Positions 54,726 to 64,000 are shown, numbered from the stretch's first letter. The stretch: 64,000 nucleotides of DNA from Pontibacter sp. FD36 (GCF_015686655.1 NZ_JADPMP010000008.1:62001-126000); one strand, 5' to 3'. The notes: generated by a model not told the origin, from the sequence alone. Numbers and translations are program-made.

Positions 54726-57155
54726 ATGATGAAAACTGTGGTACTGGCAGCTGGAATGCTGCTTCTCTTTGTCAGCAATGTTTTGGCTCAATTAAGCGGC
54801 CAGCTAAAAGATGATACAGGAAATGCCCTTGGCTTTGCTAACGTAGCCGTATTACAGGCAAGGGACTCCTCTGGCGTAACGGGTGCGATTACCGATGTCG
54901 AAGGACGCTTTTCTATTCCTTCACCTGCTGAAGGCTTGTACATGCTCAGGATAAGCGCGATTGGTTTTGTCACTCAGTATGTAGCTCCATTCCAGGTCAA
55001 TTCTAAAAGTTTTCGAAGGGACTTCGGTACGTTGGTATTGCAGGAGAATGTGAATTTACTGGGAGAGGTAACGGTAAAGGCGCTTCGGCCTAAAATCACC
55101 ATAGAGGCAGATAAAATGGTAGTGAGTGTGGAAGGAACAGCGCTCGCTTCTGGTAGCACCGCCTATGAAGTACTGGAGAAGTCTCCGGGAGTTTGGGTAG
55201 ATCAGGAAGGGAATATCCAGCTCAACGGTAAAGCTGGCGTACGGATAATGATAAATGGCAGACCTGCTTACTTGTCAGGTAAAGAGCTGCAGAGTATGCT
55301 GGAGGGTGTCTCAGCTGAGCATGTGAAAAACATAGAAGTGATCACGAACCCCTCTGCAAGGTATGAGGCTGCAGGAAGCGCTGGAATTATTAATATACAG
55401 CTGAAGCAAAATAGCGCCTTGGGTATGAATGGCAGTCTATACGGAGGTTACCAATACAACAATGCAACCGGGTATTCGGTGGGGGCTAACCTTAACTATA
55501 AAAAAGGTAACTGGAACTCTTATGTGAACGCTGATATGGCTGAACGGCCACGTCTTCGTGAAGGGGTCATGATCAGAGAATTTCATGGAGAAGGGGCAAA
55601 TGCGCGTTTTCACCAGTTGCGCGATGAAAGTGTAATCATGAAGACGCCATCGCTGCGCCTGGGCACAGACTATGAACTGAACGCCCGGCATAGCCTGGGA
55701 GCTATGGTTAACCTCAGCCAAAACAACATGGATCGGGCTTTTTATTCTGATACCCATCTGAATGACGAACAAAAAGGGGAGCATGTACGCATCAAGGCCG
55801 GCAACTTTAATGCTATTGAAAACAACAGCACTGCTTTTAACCTGCACTACCATGGCGTTCTTGATACAGTAGGCACCAGCCTGGCTCTCAATGTCGATTA
55901 CATTCAGTTAAATAATCAAAATGATGCCCGCTATGAGAACAACTATACTAAAGTAGGGAGCAACATCGAGTCGGCGGAAGTTTTAAGATCAGATAATCCC
56001 GGTTATTATGATATTTATTCTGCCAATGCAGATTTTACGAAGAAAGTATTTGGAGGAGCTAAATTAGAGTTGGGAGCAAAGGCCAGTTATGTTATTTCGG
56101 GGAACGCACTAGACTTTTACCTGGTAACTCCTGAAAAAGAGGAACTGGACAAAGAGCGGAGCAATCATTACCGCTATAGTGAAAAGATCTTTGCGGGCTA
56201 CATTAACATGAGCACCCGTATAGGTGAAAAGTTGAGTCTGCAGGCGGGGCTCCGAGGCGAGCAAACCTTGGGTAATGGCAAGCCTTTAGGAGAAAATGAG
56301 AATAAAGGACAGGTTTCGAAGAAGTACTTTGATTTGTTCCCTAGCTTCTTCCTGACACATAAGGTGTCAGACCAATACCAACTGACCTATAATTACAGCC
56401 GAAGAGTAGACCGGCCTAATTACCGCTCGCTGAATCCATTCATTCTGTACCAGGACCCCTATAGCTGGGCTGAGGGAAATCCGGATCTGAGGCCACAGTA
56501 TACCAATTCATTCCAGGTCACGCAAACGTTACAGAACACATATAGTCTGATGTTGGGCTATGCCCTTACAAAAGATTCCTTTGCAGAGGTCCCAGAGCAA
56601 AATTCAGAGACCAACACCACTGTATACCGCGAGCGGAACATCGACAAGGCCGAAAATATCAGCGCAACCCTTGTGTTTCCGATCAGAGTGACACCAGGCT
56701 GGGATATCAGTAACAACTGGGTGGCAGGTTATCAGAAGAACACAATCTTCCTGCAAGACAGAGAGCTGGAAAACAACCAGCTTGTCTTTACGGCACAGTC
56801 TAATCACAATGTATTGCTTCCATGGGGTATGCAGCTGCAGGCTACCGCTGCCTATAGCTCTCCTTCAACCTTTGGCATTTATCGCTTTAAGTGGCAGTGG
56901 TGGCTGGATGCCGGCCTCAAGAAATCATTTATGGAAGACAGACTGGACGTAACGCTGGGTGCCACAGACATCTTCCGAACCAGGGAGATCCATGGTGATG
57001 CGAGCTATAACGGCAATGTGTTCTCTTTTGTAAACTACTTTATGGTTAGAAGTATAAAGCTTAACCTGCGCTACAACTTCCAGCGTGGTGAAAACTTTAA
57101 ATCTAAGAGCCGCAATGTCAGGCTGGACGAGCTTAACCGGGCTGGCGGGCAGTAG
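54726..57155 (+). CDS. TonB-dependent-receptor-like outer-membrane beta-barrel protein
   Basis: An 809-aa outer-membrane protein. Signal peptide MMKTVVLAAGMLLLFVSNVLA, then a carboxypeptidase-regulatory-like domain (LKDDTGNALGFANVAVLQAR), a plug-like domain (KSPGVWVDQEGNIQLNGKAG, EHVKNIEVITNPSARYEAAG) and a C-terminal barrel (about residues 250-809) of the OMP_b-brl_3 type. Such proteins in Bacteroidota are often linked to surface signalling or to uptake of unknown compounds. There is no SusD partner. The start at 54726 is chosen because it gives a clean leader. Confidence 0.88.
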   Translation: MMKTVVLAAGMLLLFVSNVLAQLSGQLKDDTGNALGFANVAVLQARDSSGVTGAITDVEGRFSIPSPAEGLYMLRISAIGFVTQYVAPFQVNSKSFRRDFGTLVLQENVNLLGEVTVKALRPKITIEADKMVVSVEGTALASGSTAYEVLEKSPGVWVDQEGNIQLNGKAGVRIMINGRPAYLSGKELQSMLEGVSAEHVKNIEVITNPSARYEAAGSAGIINIQLKQNSALGMNGSLYGGYQYNNATGYSVGANLNYKKGNWNSYVNADMAERPRLREGVMIREFHGEGANARFHQLRDESVIMKTPSLRLGTDYELNARHSLGAMVNLSQNNMDRAFYSDTHLNDEQKGEHVRIKAGNFNAIENNSTAFNLHYHGVLDTVGTSLALNVDYIQLNNQNDARYENNYTKVGSNIESAEVLRSDNPGYYDIYSANADFTKKVFGGAKLELGAKASYVISGNALDFYLVTPEKEELDKERSNHYRYSEKIFAGYINMSTRIGEKLSLQAGLRGEQTLGNGKPLGENENKGQVSKKYFDLFPSFFLTHKVSDQYQLTYNYSRRVDRPNYRSLNPFILYQDPYSWAEGNPDLRPQYTNSFQVTQTLQNTYSLMLGYALTKDSFAEVPEQNSETNTTVYRERNIDKAENISATLVFPIRVTPGWDISNNWVAGYQKNTIFLQDRELENNQLVFTAQSNHNVLLPWGMQLQATAAYSSPSTFGIYRFKWQWWLDAGLKKSFMEDRLDVTLGATDIFRTREIHGDASYNGNVFSFVNYFMVRSIKLNLRYNFQRGENFKSKSRNVRLDELNRAGGQ

Positions 57156-57179
57156 CAGCATGGCTGCCCAGTGAAAAAC

Positions 57180-57237
57180 TACTGGTACGGATGGGACGGA
57201 TTAAGGCAAGCGGCTCCATCCGTACCAGTAATTTTTT
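57180..57237 (+). terminator. terminator after the receptor gene
   Basis: TACTGGTACGGATGG (57180-57194) and CCATCCGTACCAGTA (57216-57230) pair over 15 bases, followed by ATTTTTT. The gene stop is about 25 bases upstream. Confidence 0.8.
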
Positions 57238-57453
57238 AGGCATGAATAGCTTAAGAATGAGGGTTTGGTATGAGGAAATGCATTAAGCCGGATCCTGTCT
57301 GTTTCGGGGTAAAAGAACCCTTAAAATGAAATATCTGTGAGCGTAGAAAGAGACAGGAAAGTACAACAGTTCTGATCGCTAAACTGGCTTTCTTTGTAAT
57401 ACCAAATCGCTCAGGCACAGGTAGAAAGCCTGGGCTTAACCATATATTTAGTA

Positions 57454-57587
57454 AAAATAACGTCGTAGTGGATCAGCTGAAATTCCGATTCCCAAAGTGC
57501 ATCGTAACTTGTGAATTAGAGTTGAAAATGAATAGTTAATAGTGAATAGTTAATAGTGCTTTTTCAGCCTCACTACGGCGTTATTTT
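57454..57587. repeat. 134-base inverted-repeat element (17-bp ends)
   Basis: AAAATAACGTCGTAGTG (57454-57470) and CACTACGGCGTTATTTT (57571-57587) are inverted copies with one mismatch. Between them lies a 14-base tandem duplication (GAATAGTTAATAGT, 57530-57557). No gene is present. Confidence 0.6.
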
Positions 57588-57760
57588 TATTTTCAGTTGC
57601 TTTCCTCTTCTAAAGATTTCCAGCAGCGCTCCATGGAAAAGCGTAAATGGAATTATGGGACTGATTCGCAAATAATTATTGACCATCTTGAAAAGTGTAA
57701 GCAGGCAATCTGCTATTAACGCTTAGATGAACTAAGGAAAGGACTCCCTGCCCACATTGT
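57558..57760. repeat. diverged repeat, copy A
   Basis: A stretch beginning TGCTTTTTCAGCCTCACTAC is related to copy B at 61846-62050. Shared words include CCTCTTCTA-AGAT, GCTCCATG and AAG-GTAAGCAGGCA-TCTGC-like segments, over about 190 bases. The relation suggests remnants of the same transposable or repeat unit. Confidence 0.5.
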
Positions 57761-57836
57761 AAATTCTATTGCTGAGAGCATGGAGCAGGTTGTAACTTGA
57801 AGAAATATACCCTTTGAAAGAAACTCCTCTGTTTGT

Positions 57837-59840
57837 CTATTCTTTGAATTCAATGATTTTTCTTAGTTCTGCCGGTTCATAAATTGTGCCCCTTTTGATG
57901 ACCGTATGAACTTTTCTGATGTTCCGAATTGATTCAAGCGGGTCTGCATCAAGTATAATAATGTCCGCTATTTTGCCTTCCGTAATGGATCCGGATACCT
58001 TCTCCATTTTCATGACGCTGGCTGGTACGATGGTGGCAGTTCTAATGGCGTCGAGTGGGCTCAGACCTGCTTCGTTGTATAACTCCAGTTCACGGAAGAG
58101 GGAATAGCCGGGAACCAGCATGTCAGTGCCAGCTACTATGGGAATCCCCATCTGATGCATCGCCAGAACGATTCTTTTGCCATTTTCCAGGAGAGCTCTG
58201 CTTTGTTGAGCTTGCTCATCAGGCAGTCCTGTGTTCCTGAAAATAGCTTTAAAGTCTTCGGGGACATGATTAATTCCGGGCTCAAATGCATCCAGAGGCT
58301 GGCTCAAAGGGCGGGTTATCCATTCATAGATTGCCAGAGTAGGATCCACAACAACGTTCTTGTCCTTTAGGAGCTGTAGGGTTTTACGTGCTGCCGGATC
58401 ATTCAAATCTACTCTCTCCTGTTTTGGTTCTGAGAGCATAGACTGGAGCAGAAAATGGTAGTGATTGATCTGTTCAAGGCCCAGCGCGATAGCCTCATGT
58501 ACAGTTAATCCATCCGGGACATGCCCTGTAACAGACAAACCATGCTTATGTGCCTCTTCAGAAACAGCTTTTAATATTTCTGGTTTTAGGGAGCTATAGA
58601 CCTTAATCTGTTCAAAGCCGCTCTTTTTGTACATTCTTACGGCACGCTGAGCTTCCTCTGCCGTTTTGGCCTGAATAATTCCTAAAGCCTGCGGCCCCTG
58701 ACCATCAATTACCCCGGCTTTAAGTATTTTGGGACCAATACCCTGGTTTTGATCTATGGCGTGCTGAACTGAGGTGATAAAGCCAAATTCGTTTCCGCAA
58801 TCGCGGATAGTTGTTACTCCGGCAGCAAGATAAGCCGGCCCCCATTCTACCTGCTGAAAGTGAGCATGCATATCCCAAAGCCCGGGTAGAACCGTTTTGC
58901 CGGCTATATCAATCACGTATGCTTCCGCAGGAATGGAAACCTTGCCGGTAGCCCCAATTTTCCAGATAGTACCATCTTTGATGAGAATGGTCTGGTTTAA
59001 GAGCTTTTTACCTTTTACTACATCCACGATATTGGCACCTTTCAATGCCATTAGCGGATGAGGTGCAGGATTGCCTTGTTTCATTTCCTGCATGCTATGG
59101 TGGGCCGCTTTTTCCAGAAGGAATGGAAGATGGTTGAGGTATGTTTCCTGAACTGCTTCAAATTTGTCTCCTTCAGCATCGTTTGTAATGACTGCTACCA
59201 GATTTCCATACTGATCAGTCCACAGCACTTCATTCCCCCACACCAACCCTTTAATGAGGTAGCGCTCTAAGGTTTGCCTTCTGCTGTTAACCATGACAGT
59301 ATCGAGGCCATCCAGCTTGATTTCAACGGTGCCGGTGGGCAGTACTTGCAGAGAGGCAGGTTTATTTTGTTGTTTCCAATACTGGAGTAATGCCATCTGC
59401 ATAGAGACAGGGGCATAGCCACTGATTGTAAAGTAAGGACTGTTAACTTTTACCTCTTTCTTTGTGTCATTAACCCGAATGGTCGCATGGTTTTTTAGTA
59501 CCTGTACCTCCGTGTCAATACTGGATGATCTGGAGGTTTTACCCTGTACCCGGAACATGACTGGAGCGCCGGTTTTATCAAGTACAAGTCGTGCCCGGAG
59601 TGGAACATCTGAGCCTCTGTCGTTAAAACGAAAGTTGCTATGCAGGTGTAATGCGTCCTGCATTTGAATCAGGGTGTAAGTTTCTTTACCGACGGGTTGC
59701 TGGAACTTGTGAAGGATAAACGCTCCCTCTGAAACCGTATCCCCCTGCATCGGTGTTGACATTACCTGGCCAGAGAATATCCACATCACGAAAAGCAAAA
59801 GCAGCTTTGGTCTATAAGCAATTGATAGTCTTTCTTCCAT
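57837..59840 (-). CDS. exported amidohydrolase (metal-dependent, imidazolonepropionase/prolidase-like)
   Basis: A 667-aa protein with leader MEERLSIAYRPKLLLLFVMW then IFSGQVMS. The N-terminal 280 residues form a beta-rich domain of unknown role; the C-terminal part is an amidohydrolase with the HxH metal site in LPGLWDMHAHFQQVEW, AAGVTTIRDCGNEFG, SVTGHVPDGLTVHEAI and the final VAGTDMLVPGYSL and KIADIIILDADPL. Related proteins cleave dipeptides, amides or cyclic imides. It is exported, so it likely acts on external peptides or antibiotics. No other gene shares its operon. Confidence 0.85.
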   Translation of the reverse strand: MEERLSIAYRPKLLLLFVMWIFSGQVMSTPMQGDTVSEGAFILHKFQQPVGKETYTLIQMQDALHLHSNFRFNDRGSDVPLRARLVLDKTGAPVMFRVQGKTSRSSSIDTEVQVLKNHATIRVNDTKKEVKVNSPYFTISGYAPVSMQMALLQYWKQQNKPASLQVLPTGTVEIKLDGLDTVMVNSRRQTLERYLIKGLVWGNEVLWTDQYGNLVAVITNDAEGDKFEAVQETYLNHLPFLLEKAAHHSMQEMKQGNPAPHPLMALKGANIVDVVKGKKLLNQTILIKDGTIWKIGATGKVSIPAEAYVIDIAGKTVLPGLWDMHAHFQQVEWGPAYLAAGVTTIRDCGNEFGFITSVQHAIDQNQGIGPKILKAGVIDGQGPQALGIIQAKTAEEAQRAVRMYKKSGFEQIKVYSSLKPEILKAVSEEAHKHGLSVTGHVPDGLTVHEAIALGLEQINHYHFLLQSMLSEPKQERVDLNDPAARKTLQLLKDKNVVVDPTLAIYEWITRPLSQPLDAFEPGINHVPEDFKAIFRNTGLPDEQAQQSRALLENGKRIVLAMHQMGIPIVAGTDMLVPGYSLFRELELYNEAGLSPLDAIRTATIVPASVMKMEKVSGSITEGKIADIIILDADPLESIRNIRKVHTVIKRGTIYEPAELRKIIEFKE

Positions 59841-60028
59841 TGAATAAAGGAGTTAATTACGCCTCCTTAGCATGTGATGAAGTCAAGCGAAGGAGGGGAG
59901 GTGCTATGGGTTATATGCTGAAGCTGCTAAACAATGTGGCAAGGACAGGTAGCAGCAACCAGGAAAATGGAGGTGATCTTTACTGATTTAGCTGCAACTG
60001 GCTCCATGAAAAAGGGGACGGAGCGTTT

Positions 60029-60568
60029 CTAGCGTTCACTACTGAGGCCTGCACTTTTGCCATACCTCTTTACGTTTGTCTCGACTTCTCCATTCTCTTT
60101 GATCATTACTCTGAAGAGGTAGTCATACTCGCTTTCAGAAATCTGCTCTACAGGGCTTATACCTCCTAATGCTTCCACAACACCAGTTACCGTGTTAGAA
60201 TGACCAACAATAAGCACAGTTTTACCGCTGTATTCTTTCTTTATAGTTTCTGCCAGTTGAGCAGGTTTTCTCGGGTCGTAACTGGTAGTCGTTAAATTAA
60301 ATTTCTGTGATACAGGTGCTGCAGTCTGCTGCGTGCGCTGAAATGCTGTGCTGAACACAGCAGCAACCTTCTCTTTTTTCAACGCCTTGCCTAGAGCCTC
60401 CGCCCGCTGTTTGCCCACTAAGCTTAGCCCCGGATCGCGATCAGCAGGATTGGTCGTCTCTTTTTCTGCATGACGAACTACGTAGATGATGGTATTCTGG
60501 GCGAGGGTTTTGAAGTTAACAAGGCAGAATACAAGAAATAGCAGAGGAATTTGGAACAGCTTTTTCAT
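60029..60568 (-). CDS. histidine-phosphatase superfamily protein (SixA/phosphoglycerate-mutase type), exported
   Basis: A 179-aa protein of the histidine phosphatase superfamily. Signal peptide MKKLFQIPLLFLVFCLVNFK ends near TLAQ. The phospho-acceptor motif is VVRHAEKE; a second conserved His stands in LIVGHSNTVTGVVEALGG, with FSTAFQRTQQTA as the arginine-bearing segment. It acts on an unknown phosphate ester, probably in the periplasm. 180 aa is the usual length of SixA-type members. Confidence 0.88.
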   Translation of the reverse strand: MKKLFQIPLLFLVFCLVNFKTLAQNTIIYVVRHAEKETTNPADRDPGLSLVGKQRAEALGKALKKEKVAAVFSTAFQRTQQTAAPVSQKFNLTTTSYDPRKPAQLAETIKKEYSGKTVLIVGHSNTVTGVVEALGGISPVEQISESEYDYLFRVMIKENGEVETNVKRYGKSAGLSSER

Positions 60569-61314
60569 GGTTATTATAATAGTGAAATGAATTACTTCGG
60601 CACATGGATCGTGTTTAAACGGTTAAGGAGATACCACTGAAAGCAGTTTTCGGCCCCAGTCGCTGCTAGCAGGATGGCTAAAGATATCGTATTTTCAACT
60701 TAGTATAAAGTGCCTGAGTTGTAAAATCCTGCCTATTTTATTTGTCTTCATCAAAAGCTTTGCTTCTGGTTTGGTTAACTATAAGTCATTGTAAACAGGC
60801 GCTTTAGCCTGTTTACCTACCCCATCAAATACAGGCAACAACCGGAGCAATTAGGATTACAGGATGGCAAATCGGTTGTAGTAAATCATTTCAGGTGTTT
60901 CTGTGTCGCTTTTTTAGCCGGAAGGCTCCTTGTATTTATCCGGACCTGCTGTATAGTTGAATTGTAAGGTGTTGGTTTCCTGATATTTGTTTAAATGTCA
61001 GGAAATTACAATGAATATTAGGCCAGACTGTGCCTCCTTTGCATTGTTAGTAAACGTCTGTTTGAACTTCCGCTTACTACTTGTACAATGCTTGGATTTA
61101 CATGGTTATAGGGTATGATGAAGTGGGTTAGATCTGTGTTTATTTTTTTATGGAGGGATCTGCTATCGGCTGCGCAAGAGAAAGGAAGACAGCGGACGTT
61201 TAACTCCAAGAGGTATTAAAATGCCGGTATCCATACTAGAAGAGCTGAGCCAATGCAAGCCATTTGTAAAAGATACTATTTTGAAATTTGTATGCTGCTG
61301 CGATAAGCCTGACT
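60569..61314. other. gap of 746 bases, hairpin only
   Basis: No gene. GTAAACAGGC (60791-60800) and GCCTGTTTAC (60807-60816) form a perfect 10-bp hairpin with loop GCTTTA, but no T-run follows, so it is not an obvious terminator. The rest shows no structure. Confidence 0.5.
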
Positions 61315-61734
61315 ATGAAAAAGGTAAACAAAGTTTTATTGCTTGATGATGACCCGGTGAGCACCTATCTAAACAAATGTGTTATTAACAAGTCTGGAAT
61401 TTGCAATGTAATAGATGTAGCCACCAGCGAACAAGAAGGGCTTAACTGGATTTACTCGAATTGTCATAAAAGACTTAATGCTGAGCATCCGAGGGATGGA
61501 GTTCTTGTTTTTTCAGATATGAGCATGACAGCTATAAACGGGTTTGAATTTTTAAGAACGATTTCAAAGCTTAGAGCTAAAAATATAATTCATCTACCCT
61601 CTATTTATTTTCTTACTGGTTCCCTTAGCCTGGAAAATAGTGTTGTTGTTTGTGGAGAATATCCAGTACAGGGATTTTTTACTAAATTCTTAACTGAAGA
61701 AGACATAAGTTTATTAGTGGAGGAGACGCTTTGA
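61315..61734 (+). CDS. orphan response-regulator receiver protein
   Basis: A 139-aa single-domain receiver. Starts MKKVNKVLLLDDDPVSTYLN, with the acidic pocket LLDDDP, phospho-acceptor Asp in VLVFSDMSMTAINGFEFL, the conserved Thr in YFLTGS and the Lys in FFTKFL. It lacks an output domain, so it probably relays signals by protein contact. No histidine kinase is adjacent. The start is taken at 61315; the longer frame at 61288 adds only nine residues. Confidence 0.85.
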   Translation: MKKVNKVLLLDDDPVSTYLNKCVINKSGICNVIDVATSEQEGLNWIYSNCHKRLNAEHPRDGVLVFSDMSMTAINGFEFLRTISKLRAKNIIHLPSIYFLTGSLSLENSVVVCGEYPVQGFFTKFLTEEDISLLVEETL

Positions 61735-61845
61735 TGTTGCCTATCACTTAAGCTACCAGCAAAGTGGAAGGTTCTTTAAAGAGAAGTATTTCGTCTTGAC
61801 TGGTATATCTAAATTGAAATAATTCTAAAGGTTTAGAAGTAACAG

Positions 61846-62050
61846 CTTTTTTTCAGTCTCGCTGCGACGGTATTTTGCTCTTCTATTTCTCCCCTCTTCT
61901 ACAGATCCCAGGCATTGCTCCATGCAAAGGCGCAAAAGGAAATCAAGGGACAGATTCACAAAGCAGGTATTGCCCATCCGGATAAGCTTGAGCAGGCAGC
62001 CAATCTGCTCGTAAGCCTTCGATAAACTGAAGAAGAAAGTTCTGCCTGCC
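61846..62050. repeat. diverged repeat, copy B
   Basis: Related over about 190 bases to 57558-57760: AGTCTCGCTGCGACGGTATT aligns with AGCCTCACTACGGCGTTATT, and the CCTCTTCTACAGATC and GAGCAGGCAGCCAATCTGC parts match CCTCTTCTAAAGATT and AAGCAGGCA-ATCTGC. In this copy one plus frame reads LLHAKAQKEIKGQIHKAG, IAHPDKLEQAANLL. Confidence 0.5.
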
Positions 62051-62801
62051 GACATCACTGGCATTTAGCAAAATGGTGCAAAGCGAACTGTGAGTTCCAA
62101 TTAAGAAGCGACTGTCAAGAAAAATAAAGCTAATTGAAACAGAGCTTAGAAATGTACTGAGAGGTTAAAACGAAAACTTGGTTAGTGGTGTGGTGGAAGG
62201 GGCTGGGGTACCAATAAGTGCAGATTTAACAATGAATTCTGGAAATAAGCCCTTAAAGGCGGCAGAAGCGGTAATAGGATGGCAAATGGGTGGACGGAGT
62301 AGCTTGGGTACTGGGCTAACTAAGAAAGTCTGGAGGCAGGCCCGCAGCTTGATGTAGACATAATCTGATAAATTTAACTTGTCGGGCCAGGGTTCACGTA
62401 AAACCTCCTAAGCCTTCTCCTTTCTGACACAGCATGACCTGCCATTCATCAAATACGACGGGAAGGAATGCCCCAAGCTGTTAGGGGCTGGTACCTCAAC
62501 TTACGCTGTAAGGCTCTGGATGTGCATTAGAACACTCGCCTTATACAGGCATTAATTTCAGTGTCAAAACCCGGGATCACAACCCCCGCGCAGGAAACCT
62601 TCTTTACCTCTTTTTTAACAATTCACTGTCGCAGTAGAGGTCTTGAAGTAGGTAATCACCAGGCGCACAAACTCGTTACAAGTCCTTTGTGGCCATGCAT
62701 ATTCCCCATTGTATGCGATAGATCATATTCCTGTATTTTCATAGAAGAAGCCCTGTTAACATTGATCTGCCAATAGTTTGCCGAGGTTATCAAAATCAAA
62801 A

Positions 62802-62832
62802 TTGCCCCGTTCTAAATAGTGGAACGGGGCAA
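62802..62832 (-). terminator. terminator of the C45 hydrolase gene
   Basis: TTGCCCCGTTC (62802-62812) and GAACGGGGCAA (62822-62832) form a perfect 11-bp stem with a 9-base loop. On the minus strand the tail is T-rich. It lies about 69 bases past the gene's stop. Confidence 0.75.
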
Positions 62833-62900
62833 CTCTTTGTGCTAGGGTTAACCGGAGACAGTGTAGGCCCAGCCTGCCTTGCCAGGCTCAGCAAATGGAG

Positions 62901-64000
62901 CTACTGAGTGGCTTGTGACAAGAAGAAGTGTTGCTTGTACTCAGACTGATCAGGAGAGCCATGGGTTACCTGTACCGAAGGGGTTGTGCCAAGCGTGAAG
63001 ATAACTGAACTGAAGGTAAAAGCGGCAGCTTTGGGATCATAGGCTACACATACGGGAAACCGTTCATCATCTTTGGAGCGCAGGGTGCTTTTAATAAGGT
63101 CTTGCGTAAGGGGGTGGACAGAAGCAGAAAGCCGCTTTTGGAGCGCCTTGTACCGTGTCTGGCTGCTGGATGTTGTGCCAGTACCAGCCAGGATGCGCTG
63201 GTGATAGTCCTGCATCCATGGTTTCACATCGTGGTTGGCGAGTGAATGGTTCGTGTGATAGACGATTCCCTTATTTCCTGTCGGATAGAATGGTACCACC
63301 TGGTTGGCTGATGCCTCATAGTTTATCACCTCGGTTTCTGTACCAATGAGGTAGTTTTGCCCGGTTGCGTGCTTGATTGACTTGACAAATGCAAGTGCTT
63401 GCTCTCCAGATTGCTGCTGGAGTATCCCGCGTGTTACAAACGTCACAGGTAGTCCCTCCACTGAGTTGTTTAGGTCTGTAAGGGCATTGATAACCACTGC
63501 AACACCTTTACTGTTCATCCCAGCAAAGCCAATGAAACCGGCGCAGCTCATCACATACTGCTCCATGTCTTCTTCAGCGGAGACGATATGAAGTAAGACC
63601 TGGTAACCTTGCATATAGGTGTCTATATCAATATTCTGTGCTACAAAAGTCGGCTGATTATCAGAAGCAGCAATACCAATGGCACTGCAATGGTTTTTGT
63701 CTACCGAGCCATTCTTTAGTCGGTCCAAATAGCCCCAGTATTCGTCAATCAGCTGAAAAGCCAGTACATCGTCTATTTTCTGTCCTGAGCCTACAGCTAT
63801 GCCTTGTATTTCCTGCCAAAGCTGCGGTGTTGATTGTTGGATGGCTTTTTGATACTGGGAGCTAGCCAGGAAATCACTAATAACGGCATCAGGATTTTTA
63901 CCCGTGTCCTTCCGAATGCTTTCTTTCCATTTGCGGTAAACTTCGTCAATTTGTTTTTTGAGCTGAAAACCATGTTGAGTGCCGCGCTCATAACTGGTGC
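62901..64000 (-). CDS. C45-family autoproteolytic acyltransferase/amidohydrolase, 5' end outside window
   Basis: N-terminal-nucleophile hydrolase of the C45 family (isopenicillin-N acyltransferase/carcinine hydrolase relatives), which cleaves amide bonds of acyl or peptide substrates. The frame is open to the right edge of the window and there begins TSYERGTQHGFQLKKQIDEV, matching the N-terminal half of the family. The nucleophile that would follow self-cleavage is the Cys in KNHCSAIGIA; the core continues VAQNIDIDTYMQGYQ, and the end is GTTPSVQVTHGSPDQSEYKQ. The ATG/TTG at 63728 is an internal start and not the true one. A related remnant lies at 45066-45242. Confidence 0.82.
   Translation of the reverse strand, partial: TSYERGTQHGFQLKKQIDEVYRKWKESIRKDTGKNPDAVISDFLASSQYQKAIQQSTPQLWQEIQGIAVGSGQKIDDVLAFQLIDEYWGYLDRLKNGSVDKNHCSAIGIAASDNQPTFVAQNIDIDTYMQGYQVLLHIVSAEEDMEQYVMSCAGFIGFAGMNSKGVAVVINALTDLNNSVEGLPVTFVTRGILQQQSGEQALAFVKSIKHATGQNYLIGTETEVINYEASANQVVPFYPTGNKGIVYHTNHSLANHDVKPWMQDYHQRILAGTGTTSSSQTRYKALQKRLSASVHPLTQDLIKSTLRSKDDERFPVCVAYDPKAAAFTFSSVIFTLGTTPSVQVTHGSPDQSEYKQHFFLSQATQ

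Larger units (their letters stand above)
57156..57836. other. gap with terminator, tandem repeat and diverged transposon-like repeats
   Basis: Contains the receptor terminator (57180-57237), the 17-bp inverted repeat pair 57454-57470/57571-57587, a 14-bp tandem duplication (57530-57557) and a 200-base piece related to 61846-62050. No gene. Confidence 0.5.
61735..62900. other. long gap with repeat remnant and terminator
   Basis: Contains copy B of the diverged repeat (61846-62050) and the terminator at 62802-62832 at its right end. Bases 62430-62530 encode, in one plus frame, LPFIKYDGKECPKLLGAG, which is protein-like but not identified. No complete gene is seen. Confidence 0.5.

Noticed and set aside
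1..64000. CRISPR arrays, rRNA genes, prophage structural genes or relaxase/conjugation genes
   Set aside because: None of these was seen; no regularly spaced repeats and no capsid, tail, relaxase or Tra-like sequence.

Overview
The window looks like a chromosome segment of a Bacteroidota bacterium, most likely Cytophagales/Hymenobacteraceae (Pontibacter- or Hymenobacter-like). Reasons are the SusC/SusD pair, the MSDxK-type Bacteroidota tyrosine recombinase, several lipoproteins and OmpA/TonB-type outer-membrane barrels, TTTG-N19-TAnnTTTG promoter architecture before the tRNA, and the general absence of Shine-Dalgarno sequences. The genus is an inference.

Region 1 (1-14.4 kb) is housekeeping: aroB (cut by the window start) overlapping aroA, a small conserved-looking gene, a metal/cobalamin-type binding protein, an M42 aminopeptidase, an acyl-CoA carboxylase carboxyltransferase, clpC, a WbqC-like protein, an HtrB/LpxL-type acyltransferase, a TsaC/Sua5 protein, mltG, a YbgC-type thioesterase and a YihY/BrkB membrane protein. 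The 7-mer GGTATAG/CTATACC is frequent here.

Region 2 (14.57-37.3 kb) is a genomic island entered at a tRNA-Ser(UGA) gene. A tyrosine recombinase sits directly after the tRNA, followed by a broken Fic gene, a short outer-membrane/lipoprotein cluster, an IS3-type transposase remnant, an excisionase-like HTH protein, a winged-helix-like protein and an XRE regulator. Then comes a dense defence cluster: an orphan CHAT-protease gene with a divergently placed small gene, a two-gene CBASS operon (CD-NTase plus Cap15-like membrane effector), a full type I restriction-modification operon (hsdM-hsdS-hsdR), a HigB toxin with a HigA-ImmA/IrrE fusion, and a convergent Beta-family/sce7726-type nuclease pair. 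A mobile-element primase and a frameshifted ArdC-like antirestriction gene close the island. A 12-base copy of the tRNA T-loop sequence lies between the nuclease gene and the primase and may mark an old attachment site. No relaxase or conjugation genes are visible.

Region 3 (37.4-64 kb) is an accessory metabolic region: a FabZ-like protein, then a minus-strand run of exported hydrolases (M61 peptidase with PDZ, SnoaL-like protein, PDZ-alpha/beta hydrolase, DUF885 protein, class C beta-lactamase-type hydrolase), a 58-codon remnant of a C45-type hydrolase, an AraC regulator, SusC/SusD, a second paralogous AraC regulator, an unrecognised 292-aa protein, a TonB-dependent-receptor-like barrel, a secreted amidohydrolase, a SixA-type phosphatase, an orphan response-regulator receiver and, at the right edge, a C45 hydrolase cut by the window. 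The content suggests uptake and hydrolysis of peptides or amide compounds, but no substrate can be named. Gaps here are long and carry diverged repeats and inverted repeats, as expected of a region with past transposon traffic.
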